Assembly (NCBI GenBank): GCA_937902455.1
Contig: CALELI010000120.1
Location: 1-32,856 of the forward strand
Reading direction: 5' to 3'
Source of the DNA: an uncultured Prevotellaceae bacterium
GTDB lineage: Bacteria > Bacteroidota > Bacteroidia > Bacteroidales > Bacteroidaceae
Length of the DNA stretch: 32,856 nt
The notes under the pieces: generated by a model
Told to the model about the DNA's origin: nothing
What the model saw: the letters and a program-made list of their open reading frames with translations, nothing else
The model's database searches: none
In this document: positions 23,068 to 31,100 of the stretch, piece by piece
How positions within the stretch are numbered: the first letter of the stretch is position 1
Layout of the letters: each line of letters starts with the position of its first letter
Program-made: the position numbers and the translations under genes

Positions 23068-23558
23068 CTCTTCTGCTTTCGCTCTCCAAGCCATCTGTCA
23101 TATTGCATCTGCGAGATTCTGCTGTCGCTGATAAGGTCGAGCATACCGATGATATCCCTCATCGACTCTTCCTCCTCCACCTGTTCGTCGACAAACCACT
23201 GAAGGCGGCTGCAAGTTGCGAAATCGTCCGATTCCTTTGCCATCTTCATCAGGTTATGAATCATCTTGCTCACAGTCATCTCGTGATTCAGACCATCACT
23301 GAACATATTCTGGATACACTTCCAGCTCTTCTGCACCGCAGCAATCGGGAGCAGTTCCACCCTGGCATTCCTGCTGAGCATGTAGTTCTGCAGGATACGG
23401 GCATGTTCCTGTTCTTCGAGCCACTGCACATACATCCATGTCGCAACACCCTTCATTCCCTTAGCCTCTGCATCAAGGCTCATTGCAAGATAAAGATATG
23501 CCGACCACAATTCCATGTTGATCTGGCGATTGATTGCCTCTTCAATTCTCTTTTCCAT
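23055..23558 (-). CDS. ftn: Ferritin (iron storage, ferroxidase type)
   Basis: Cytoplasmic 24-subunit cage protein that oxidises and stores iron. From the ATG at 23558 (MEKRIEEAINRQINMELWSA) it has 167 residues, the usual bacterial ferritin length. An open frame extends 29 codons upstream but has no ferritin similarity and crosses the promoter. The four-helix bundle carries ferroxidase residues in MELWSAYLYLAM, WLEEQEHA and VDEQVEEEESMRD. The C-terminal basic tail RKQKRICG is unusual in ending with Cys-Gly, and its last codons are in a heptad array. It is the first gene of the group with blc and dfx. Confidence 0.93.
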   Translation of the reverse strand: MEKRIEEAINRQINMELWSAYLYLAMSLDAEAKGMKGVATWMYVQWLEEQEHARILQNYMLSRNARVELLPIAAVQKSWKCIQNMFSDGLNHEMTVSKMIHNLMKMAKESDDFATCSRLQWFVDEQVEEEESMRDIIGMLDLISDSRISQMQYDRWLGERKQKRICG

Positions 23559-23632
23559 AAAACAAACTTTTTTTCGTTCAACAATATTATTAATTTCACC
23601 ACCAGGTATTGTCTCGCCCGGTTTTGTGGCTG

Positions 23633-23640
23633 CAAAATTA
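23633..23640 (-). promoter_or_regulatory. Promoter -7 box for ferritin
   Basis: On the minus strand TAATTTTG matches TAnnTTTG and places the start site about 65-70 nt before the ATG at 23558. No clear -33 box is seen, which is compatible with an activated promoter. Confidence 0.55.
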
Positions 23641-23687
23641 CACACAGGAAATACAACTTGTCTTTTAGAAAACCATTTTTTTTCAAT

Positions 23688-23709
23688 GATTGCAATCGTT
23701 TTAAACGAT
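23688..23709. promoter_or_regulatory. Overlapping palindromes upstream of the ferritin promoter
   Basis: GATTGCAATC (23688-23697) is a perfect palindrome and overlaps ATCGTTTTAAACGAT (23695-23709), an inverted repeat with 7-bp arms around one base. They lie about 50-75 bp upstream of the -7 box, where an activator would bind. The regulator is unknown. Confidence 0.5.
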
Positions 23710-23865
23710 AGCCAATAATTATTGCTACTGATATATATTATAATGTGAAAACACCGTCTATCCCACCATTTTCTCCCACATCATGCATCATTTTATTAAC
23801 TATTTTTAACGGAAAAACTGCGAATCACCAGTAAAAACATGTGCCTTGCTTCGACCCCAAAAGTA

Positions 23866-23959
23866 GACCCTTCCTAACCTCCCCTTTTTAGGGGAGGAAC
23901 AAGAACCTGAGCCTATTTGGTAGGAAGTCTCCCCTAAAAAGGGGAGATTTAGAGGGGTC
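23866..23959. repeat. Long inverted repeat of the CCTAACCTCCCC family
   Basis: The left copy (23866-23897) has GACCC, CCTAACCTCCCC, TTTTTA, GGGGAGG. The right copy (23928-23959) is an inverted version with TCTCCCC, TAAAAA, GGGGAGATTTAGAGGGGTC. Each copy is itself a hairpin, and the pair can fold into a larger one around CCTATTTGGTAGG. It is the main content of the gene-free stretch 23559-24121, besides the ferritin promoter region and the terminator at 24053. A relative lies at 1128-1163. Confidence 0.8.
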
Positions 23960-24052
23960 TTTTTACCCCTTGAAAGAGGTGTAAAATGTAATTAATAGAA
24001 CACCCCCTTAAGCAAGTTAGCAATTAAACTTTTGCCGGACGGGGTGGGCAAT

Positions 24053-24088
24053 GCAAAAGGGGGAGGAATTTTGCCCTCTCCCTTTTGC
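24053..24088 (-). terminator. Probable terminator of the GH2 gene
   Basis: On the minus strand GCAAAAGGGAGAGGG and CCTCCCCCTTTTGC form a long near-perfect stem around a 7-nt A/T-rich loop, 33 bp after the stop at 24122. The T-run is within the stem end (CTTTTGC), so strength is uncertain. Confidence 0.6.
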
Positions 24089-24121
24089 GTCAGAGCCATC
24101 GCCATGAACACTACGCCTGTC

Positions 24122-25936
24122 TTACCTGATAATTTTTCTGCTGATCATGCTGTTTGCCTTGCTGACCTTGCTCTCATCCAGTTTTACGACCTTCCTGTCG
24201 TATGTCATAAGGCCGTTGACCTCGATTTCCACGTCTGTCGTCTGAGTGTACACGGCAGCAGAGTAACCGGCATCCACAAGCGAGCACAGCATGTCGGCAT
24301 ATTGGAGATACCGCGCCGTTGCCTCCTCCGATGTCTTGTACTGTACATAGCCCCAGTTCCTCTCAGGTTCCCACAGATGGCCTTCAAGGGCAAGTCCTAT
24401 TCCTCCGTATTCCCCCAGCACATTGACCCTGTCACGGTCGTACATCATCATAGCTGGTTCGGGATAGTGATGGAGGTCGAGTATGTCGCCCACTCCCTGA
24501 TAGTGGTTGCCTCCGCTGGCAGGGTTGACCAGCCGGGTAGGGTCGAGCGATGCAGTCATTTCGGCTATCTCCCTTGTCTTGAACTGTCCCCAGGCCTCAT
24601 TGAACGGAACCCATACGGCAATGCACGGAGAGTTGTAGAGCTGGTTGATGATGTCAGTCCATTCCTTGCGATATTCCTTTTCACTGTCCTGCTGGCGGAC
24701 CTTCTCCTTCCCATTGAAGTAGTTGAAGTTCTGCCACTCGGGGCCACTGTCACCGCTTGGCATGTCCTGCCATACAAGTATTCCCAGCCTGTCGCAATGA
24801 GCGTACCAGCGGGCAGGTTCCACCTTGATGTGCTTGCGTATCATGTTGTACCCCAGTTCCTTGGTCTTCTGTATGTCGAAGAGCAATGCCTCGTCGCTCG
24901 GAGCCGTGTACAGGCCATCGGGCCACCATCCCTGATCCAGAGGACCGAACATGAACAGAGGCTTGTGGTTGAGGCACAGGCGGAGAACTCCGTTGCTGTC
25001 CCTCTCCTTGCTTATCTTCCGCATTGCGGCATAGCCCGTGACCTCGTCAATCACCTTCCTTCCGTCCTTCAGCTGTACGTTCAGGGAGTACAGGAACGGA
25101 CTTTCCGTGCTCCACAGTTTCATGTCGCTCGGCATAGCAAGTTCCACCAGTCTCCTGCCCTCGCCTTCTGCAACCACCTCCGTGCCGTCCATGACACTGA
25201 CAGAAATGCGGTTGTCACCGTCCGATACCGCAGCCTCGACTGTCAGCACGCGGCGGTCGATGTCGGGTGTTATGCGAAGTCCCTCTATATAATAATAAGG
25301 TACCGGCTCCATCCATACTGTCTGCCAGATTCCCGTGACGGGCGTATACCATATCCCGTTTGGATTATTCACCTGCTTTCCGCGTGGCTGTGTACCCGAG
25401 TCGGTAGGGTCCCACACACGTACGGCAACCTTCTGGTTCTTACGTCCCCGAAGATAGGGTGTGATGTCGACCGAGAACGCAGTGTATCCTCCCTCATGGG
25501 TGCAGACCTGCTGTCCGTTTATCCACACCTCTGCCTTGTAGTCTACCGCACCGAAATGCATCAGCACCCGTTTGGACTTCCACTGCGAAGGCACGGAGAA
25601 CAGCCGTTCGTACCATACCGACTCATCCTGGCTGACTCTGCGTCCGACGCCTGAGAGTGCTGACTCGATAGCGAACGGCACGAGTATCTTACCGTCGGAA
25701 GTCTGCGGGCAATCAGCGCCTGCAGCAGTAATGGAGTAGTCCCACAGCCCGTTGAGGTTCATCCACGACTTGCGTACCATGCCGGGACGAGGATATTCAG
25801 GAAGTACAGCTGACGGGGTCAGGGTTTCCCCCCACTTGGTCATGATATGTCCGCCGGCAGGCTTCCACTGCTGGCAGAACGCTGCTGACGAAAGGAATGT
25901 CAGTACTAAGAAAATAACAGGTCTCCTTAAGTTCAT
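24122..25936 (-). CDS. Exported GH2 family glycoside hydrolase (beta-galactosidase-like)
   Basis: A predicted periplasmic or surface enzyme acting on beta-linked sugars. The 604 residues have a signal peptide (MNLRRPVIFLVLTFLSSAAF), a sugar-binding domain (~45-215, with RKSWMNLNGLWDYSI and GKILVPFAIES), a short immunoglobulin-like domain (~215-310) and a TIM barrel. The acid/base Glu447 is in VPFNEAWGQ and the nucleophile Glu509 in VLGEYGGIG. It lacks the C-terminal small-chain domain of the beta-galactosidase at 13003, so it belongs to a different, shorter GH2 subgroup common in gut Bacteroidetes. Substrate (galactoside, arabinoside or other) is undetermined. It is monocistronic and divergent from the GH9 gene. 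Confidence 0.88.
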   Translation of the reverse strand: MNLRRPVIFLVLTFLSSAAFCQQWKPAGGHIMTKWGETLTPSAVLPEYPRPGMVRKSWMNLNGLWDYSITAAGADCPQTSDGKILVPFAIESALSGVGRRVSQDESVWYERLFSVPSQWKSKRVLMHFGAVDYKAEVWINGQQVCTHEGGYTAFSVDITPYLRGRKNQKVAVRVWDPTDSGTQPRGKQVNNPNGIWYTPVTGIWQTVWMEPVPYYYIEGLRITPDIDRRVLTVEAAVSDGDNRISVSVMDGTEVVAEGEGRRLVELAMPSDMKLWSTESPFLYSLNVQLKDGRKVIDEVTGYAAMRKISKERDSNGVLRLCLNHKPLFMFGPLDQGWWPDGLYTAPSDEALLFDIQKTKELGYNMIRKHIKVEPARWYAHCDRLGILVWQDMPSGDSGPEWQNFNYFNGKEKVRQQDSEKEYRKEWTDIINQLYNSPCIAVWVPFNEAWGQFKTREIAEMTASLDPTRLVNPASGGNHYQGVGDILDLHHYPEPAMMMYDRDRVNVLGEYGGIGLALEGHLWEPERNWGYVQYKTSEEATARYLQYADMLCSLVDAGYSAAVYTQTTDVEIEVNGLMTYDRKVVKLDESKVSKANSMISRKIIR

Positions 25937-25972
25937 ATATGATTCTTTTTTCGGACAATTTCAAATCTGTGG

Positions 25973-25980
25973 CAAAGATA
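25973..25980 (-). promoter_or_regulatory. Promoter -7 box for the GH2 gene
   Basis: On the minus strand TATCTTTG lies 36 bp from the start codon. A second identical TATCTTTG occurs at 26050-26057. Neither has a clear -33 TTTG. Confidence 0.5.
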
Positions 25981-26059
25981 AGTTTTCTTGTCGTTCATAA
26001 TTTCTTGAGTTAAAAAGGAATCTCAAGGACTGCTCCGCAATCCACTTTGCAAAGATAAT

Positions 26060-26094
26060 AAATAAAAACGAACAATGAAGAATGAGGAATGAAT
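26060..26094. repeat. Heptad array in the GH2-GH9 intergenic region
   Basis: Units AAATAAA, AACGAAC, AATGAAG, AATGAGG, AATGAAT on the plus strand, just upstream of the distal TATCTTTG box of the GH2 gene. Confidence 0.7.
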
Positions 26095-26262
26095 TTTTGT
26101 TATCAGTGGTCCATTTTTATCTTCATTCCTGACCAATCGAGCGGTCTCCGAGGGTCATGCGTACGGAGGCAGAGAGCTGTGCGAGTGGAGTCGTGGTCGG
26201 ATTTGAGTGGATGTGAAGTCGGGGTTGATGTGGGGTTCATTCGGGTTTGTATTGAGGTGTAA

Positions 26263-26352
26263 TCTGAAAGATAGTTATCTTACAGGCGAAAGATAGTTAT
26301 CTTACAGGCGAAAGATAGTTATCTTACGGCGTGAAGATAGTTATCTTTCAGA
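26263..26352. repeat. Four 21-22 bp tandem repeats with palindromic cores and inverted ends
   Basis: Units start at 26266, 26288, 26310 and about 26331. Each contains AAGATAGTTATCTT, a near-palindrome with 6-bp arms. The array begins with TCTGAAAGATA (26263-26273) and ends with its exact reverse complement TATCTTTCAGA (26342-26352). Spacing of 22, 22 and 21 bp is about two helical turns, so bound proteins would sit on one face. The rest of the gene-free stretch 25937-26638 holds promoters, two heptad arrays and G-rich sequence (26200-26260) in which I see nothing else. Confidence 0.85.
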
Positions 26353-26539
26353 ACATGCATCAGTTCAAGGGTGAATAAACGACAGTACAAGCCTGAATGA
26401 CAGTGCGTTCGACATTGATTAAGTGTGCGATGATTTCGGTGTATTTGAGGGGTGTTTCAAGGAGGCTCCTCAGGACAGCTCCACGAGTCAATCAGAAGTT
26501 GCCAAAATAAAGCTATGTTTCAGTAATTATCTTCTATTT

Positions 26540-26570
26540 TTTGTCGGGTGAGATTAATTTACTAACTTTG
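26540..26570 (+). promoter_or_regulatory. Promoter for the GH9 gene
   Basis: TTTG (26540-26543), exactly 19 bp, TAACTTTG (26563-26570): a full match to the Bacteroidetes consensus. The transcript would start a few bases before the heptad array at 26582. Confidence 0.85.
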
Positions 26571-26581
26571 CCGAAAGGAAT

Positions 26582-26644
26582 AATGAAAAATGAATAATGA
26601 AAAATGAATAATGAAAAATGAACAATGAAAAATGAAAAATGAAT
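26582..26644 (+). repeat. Nine-unit heptad array forming a mini-ORF ladder in the GH9 leader
   Basis: Nine contiguous units AATGAAN (N mostly A or T, one C). ATG codons at 26583, 26597, 26611 and 26625 open frames encoding MKNE, MKNE, MKNEQ and MKNEK. Each stop overlaps the next start (TAATG or ATGA), and the last stop overlaps the GH9 start at 26639. A weak AAGGAA lies just before the first ATG. Confidence 0.9.
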
Positions 26645-28087
26645 GATATGGGACGATTAGCATTTTCAATATGTCTTACACTCCTTCTGGGAGTGACAGT
26701 ATGCAAGGCACAGGACAAGGCTGCAGACAACTACGTCACTGCCATGAGGGGATTCTACCTGTGGCGATGTGGGATGGCTGTGTCAACCGATTATCACGGC
26801 AATCACTATGCCACAGAGGCATGCCATACCGAGGACGGATATACCGACTACATCATCCCGACCCTACTGCCAGGAACGAAAGTGGCGGACAGGATTGACG
26901 GTACAGGTGGCTGGCACGATGCAGGCGACTACGGCAAGTACACGGTGAATGCAGGTGTGACTCTCGGAACATTGTTCTATGCATGGGACCATTTCGGGGA
27001 TAAGCTGAAAAGGATTTCCCTCGACCTGCCTGTGACCGCAAAAGGCTATCCTGAGTTTCTGGAAGAGCTGAAATGGGAGACAGACTTTCTCCTGAAGATG
27101 CAGTACCCCGACGGTTCGGGAAGAGTGAGCCATAAGCTGACGAGGACTGCCTTCTCGGCTTTCATCATGCCTCAGATGGACAAGGAGAAACGCTATTTCA
27201 CAGAATGGAGTTCAGCTGCCACGGCTGATTTCGTTGCGGTGATGGCAATGTCGGCGAGATATTTCAAGCCGTACGACAGGAAATATGCGAGACGTTGCCT
27301 GGATGCAGCGTGGGTGAGCTGGAAATATCTCATGGAACATCCCGAGAACAAGGGATTCGTACAGGGCGACTTCTCCACTGGCAGTTATTTCACAAGCGAC
27401 GAGGACGACCGTCTGTGGGCGGCAGCCGAGATGTGGGAGACAACCGGAGAGGCAGAATGCCTGACCGACCTGGAGACGCGGATATCTGCAATCTCGAAGT
27501 CCATGAAGGACACCAGCGCTTCGCCTTTCCGCAGGTTCCGTCCCCGCTCACTCGTAGAGAGCGGATGGGACTGGGGCAATGTGGGCAACCTCGGAATGTG
27601 GACCTACGCACTCAGCAAGAAGAAAGGCAGGAACGAGGAACTGGTGGAAGAAGTGCGCAAAGCCATACTGGACAACGCAAAGGCCATTGCCGACCAGATA
27701 AGGAAGGACGAATATGGATGTCCTATCACTTCGTTCTTCTGGGGCTGTAACGGTACGGCAGCACGGCAGTCGGTCAATCTGCACGTCGCTGAACTCATCG
27801 ACCCGACGGTGTCGTACAAGTCAGACATCGCAGCCATCAGCAGATGGATTCTCGGCAACAACGTGTATCACCGCTCGTTCGTGACCGGTCTTGGAGTGAA
27901 CCCTCCAATGCATCCTCACGACAGGAGAAGTGGTGCCGACGGGATTGACGAGCCTTGGCCAGGATATCTTGTGGGCGGAGGACACACTCCTACGGACTGG
28001 GTGGACGACCAGGAGGACTACTCCCGCAACGAGATTGCCATCAACTGGCAGGCAGGACTGGTGTATCTGTTAGCAGCGAGGTTATAG
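26639..28087 (+). CDS. Exported GH9 endoglucanase (cellulase)
   Basis: Hydrolyses beta-1,4-glucan chains, probably in the periplasm or at the surface. The 482 residues have a signal peptide (MGRLAFSICLTLLLGVTVC, from residue 4, cut near KAQ) and a single (alpha/alpha)6-barrel. The catalytic base region is GGWHDAGDYGKY with Asp94 and Asp97; the late motif HPHDRRSG and the acid Glu465 in SRNEIAINW complete the GH9 active site. There is no N-terminal immunoglobulin-like or carbohydrate-binding domain, so it is a compact form. The start is ATG 26639, the last rung of the heptad ladder; ATG 26648 is an alternative. The S41 peptidase gene follows 66 bp downstream and may be cotranscribed. Confidence 0.93.
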   Translation: MNDMGRLAFSICLTLLLGVTVCKAQDKAADNYVTAMRGFYLWRCGMAVSTDYHGNHYATEACHTEDGYTDYIIPTLLPGTKVADRIDGTGGWHDAGDYGKYTVNAGVTLGTLFYAWDHFGDKLKRISLDLPVTAKGYPEFLEELKWETDFLLKMQYPDGSGRVSHKLTRTAFSAFIMPQMDKEKRYFTEWSSAATADFVAVMAMSARYFKPYDRKYARRCLDAAWVSWKYLMEHPENKGFVQGDFSTGSYFTSDEDDRLWAAAEMWETTGEAECLTDLETRISAISKSMKDTSASPFRRFRPRSLVESGWDWGNVGNLGMWTYALSKKKGRNEELVEEVRKAILDNAKAIADQIRKDEYGCPITSFFWGCNGTAARQSVNLHVAELIDPTVSYKSDIAAISRWILGNNVYHRSFVTGLGVNPPMHPHDRRSGADGIDEPWPGYLVGGGHTPTDWVDDQEDYSRNEIAINWQAGLVYLLAARL

Positions 28088-28153
28088 CACGCTTCGCTGT
28101 AGGTTAAAGGTAATAGTGTATAGGTTAAAGCATAATATTAGATTTCTCACAAT

Positions 28154-31100
28154 ATGAAAAAGACATCAGCATTCAAAATTCTTTTACTTTTCACTCTTCA
28201 CTCTTCACTTTTCACTCTGAGCTCTGCTCAGTCAGTCACTCCTCTGTGGCTTCGCGATGTGATGATTTCTCCTGACGGCAGCAAGATTGCCTTCTGCTAC
28301 AAGGGTGACATCTGGACGGTACCGACAAACGGAGGTACTGCAACAAGAATCACCACCCAGGACAGTTATGAGGCAAACCCGATATGGAGTCCTGACGGAA
28401 GACAGATTGCATTCTCTACTGACAGGAATGGCGGGCTCGACATCTATGTGATGCCGGCTGACGGTGGTAAGGCAACACGACTGACATTCAATTCAGCCAA
28501 CGAAATCCCTTCCTCGTTCTCGCCTGACGGAAAACTAATCTATTTCAGCGCAACCATTCAGGACCCTGCCGAGAGCGCCATGTTTCCTTATGCCGGACTC
28601 ACCGAACTCTATTCCGTTCCGGTGAAAGGCGGCAAGTCGGTACAGGTGCTCGGAACTCCGGCTGAGATGCTGAGCTGGAGCAAGGATGGCAGCTATTTCA
28701 TATATCAGGACAGGAAAGGCGGTGAGGACGAATGGAGAAAGCACCACACCTCATCCATCACAAGGGACATCTGGTGCTACGACGTGAAGACAGGCAAGCA
28801 CACCAACCTGACAAACCGTGCCGGCGAGGACAGGAATCCAGTGCTCAGCGAAGACGGAAAGACTATTTATTTCCTGAAAGAAGTGTCGCAGCCATCTGTT
28901 TCAAATGACGGGTCACAGTCGAACAGGCTCTGGGGAAGCATGAACGTATGGAATATGCCTCTGGCTTCAAAGGAAGGCGCCACAGCAAGCCAGCTGACCT
29001 CATTCAAGACCCATCCGGTACGCTTTCTCTCAATGGGCGGAGGAAAGCTCTGCTTCACGTGGGACGGAGAAATCTACACCATGACACCTAACGGAAAGCC
29101 TGACAAGGTGGACATCAGCCTCACTCTCGACGAGGAGAACGAGACGGAAATACTCAAACGTTCCTCTGGTGCCGGCAGCGGAAGTGTCAGCCCTGACGGA
29201 AAGCAGGTTGCCTTCATCGTGCGAGGAGAGGTGTTCGTGACATCAGTAGAATATAACACCACAAAGCAGATCACTCACACCGCAGCAGCAGAACGGAGTG
29301 TAGACTTCGGCAAGGACAACCGTTCACTCGTATATGCCAGCGAGAGAGACGGACTGTCACAACTCTATCTGGCAAAGATTTCACGCAAGGAAGACCCCAA
29401 TTTCCCGAACGCGACGATTATCGACGAAGAGCCCCTGCTGAAAGACCTGAAAGTAGAGAGAAGCCATCCAACCTTCTCGCCTGACGGAAAGGAAGTGGCT
29501 TTCATAGAAAATCGCACAAAGCTGAAAGTGGTCAATCTTGACAGCAAGACCGTAAGGGAAGTGACCGACGGCAGCACCTGGTATTCGCAGAGCAGCGGAT
29601 TCTCTTACTCATGGAGTCCTGACGGAAAGTGGTTCGTAATTGAATATACCGCAAACGGACACGAGCCTTACAACGACGTAGGACTGGTAAGTTCCAAGGG
29701 TGGCGAAATCACCAACATCACAGCAAGCGGATACATGTCGGGCAACGCCAGATGGGTGATGGACGGAAATGCAATTCTTTTCCAGACAGAGATGTTCGGC
29801 CTGAGAGCACACGCTTCATGGGGCTCACAATATGACGCGATGCTGTGTTTCCTCAACCAGGACGCATACGATAAGTTCCGACTCTCAAAGGAAGACTATG
29901 AGCTGAGGAAAGAACTCGACAAGAATCCTTCTACAGGCTCAGGAACCGGAGACAAGAAAGAAGAAAAGAAGGGCGACAAGAAGGATGAGAAAAAGGATGA
30001 GAAGAAAGATGACAAGAAGGATGACAAGAAGGACGTGAAGCCTATCGAAGTGGAGCTGGATGGCATCAGAGACCGCATCGTACGTCTCACTCCTAACAGC
30101 AGCGACATGGGCGATGCAATCCTGAGCAAGGACGGAGAGACGATGTATTATCTCGCTGCATTCGAGGGCGGAATGGACCTCTGGAAGATGGACCTGAGGA
30201 AGAAAGAGACAAAGCTCATATCCAAAGGTGCAGGAAGTGGAATGTTCACGACTGACGGTGAAGGCAAGACTATATTCCTCATGGGTAGCAGTCTGAAGAA
30301 AATGGATGGCGACAACCTCAAGCCTATCACATTCACAGCCGAAATGAAACTCGACCACCAGGCAGAACGCGAATATATGTTCAACTACGTAGTCCGCGAA
30401 GAGCAGCAACGTTTCTATACAAAATCCATGCACGGAGTCGACTGGACCGAGATGGCGAACGCCTACAAGAAATTCCTGCCTCATATATCCAACAACTATG
30501 ACTTCGCCGAACTGCTCAGCGAACTTTTGGGAGAACTGAACGTATCACACACCGGCGGACGCTACTATCCCGCAGGATCAGCAGAACCGACGGCATCGCT
30601 TGGTCTGCTCTTCGACATGAGTTACACTGGTAAAGGACTGAAGGTGGCCGAAGTCATAAAAGGCGGACCGTTCGACCATGCCAACCTCAAACTCAAGGCA
30701 GGTGACATCATCACCAAGATTGACGGGACAGACATCACCGACGAACAGGATGTGAGTACATTGCTCATGGGCAAGAGCGGAAAGAAGACTCTTGTCTGTT
30801 TCGAGAACCCTTCGACAAGCTCAGGAACCGGAGACAAGAACGGAGAGGCAGTCATACTTCCAGTATCGAAGTCAAAGATGAACGACCTCCTTTATGACCG
30901 CTGGGTAAAGCAGAGAGAAGAAGACGTGAAGAAATGGTCGAACGGCCGACTTGGATATGTCCATATCAAGCAGATGAACGACAACAGTTTCCGACCACTC
31001 TACTCTGACGTACTCGGTAGATTCAATAAATGTGACGGAATCGTAATCGATACCCGCTTCAATGGTGGCGGACGTATGCACGAAGACATCGAAGTGCTCT

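Noticed and set aside
23559..23645. 29-residue N-terminal extension of ferritin
   Set aside because: The extra codons cross the -7 box at 23633-23640 and have no ferritin similarity.
23866..23959. Insertion sequence ends
   Set aside because: The inverted copies are only about 30 bp apart with no transposase fragment between or beside them, so they fit a REP-like repeat better.
24032..25654. 540-codon plus-strand open frame opposite the GH2 gene
   Set aside because: It is antisense to a gene with clear catalytic motifs, has no recognisable domain, begins in a terminator and reflects the codon composition of the GH2 gene.
26263..26352. Possible CRISPR array
   Set aside because: The units are directly adjacent with no spacers of unique sequence and no cas genes are present; the same holds for the array at 6334-6550.
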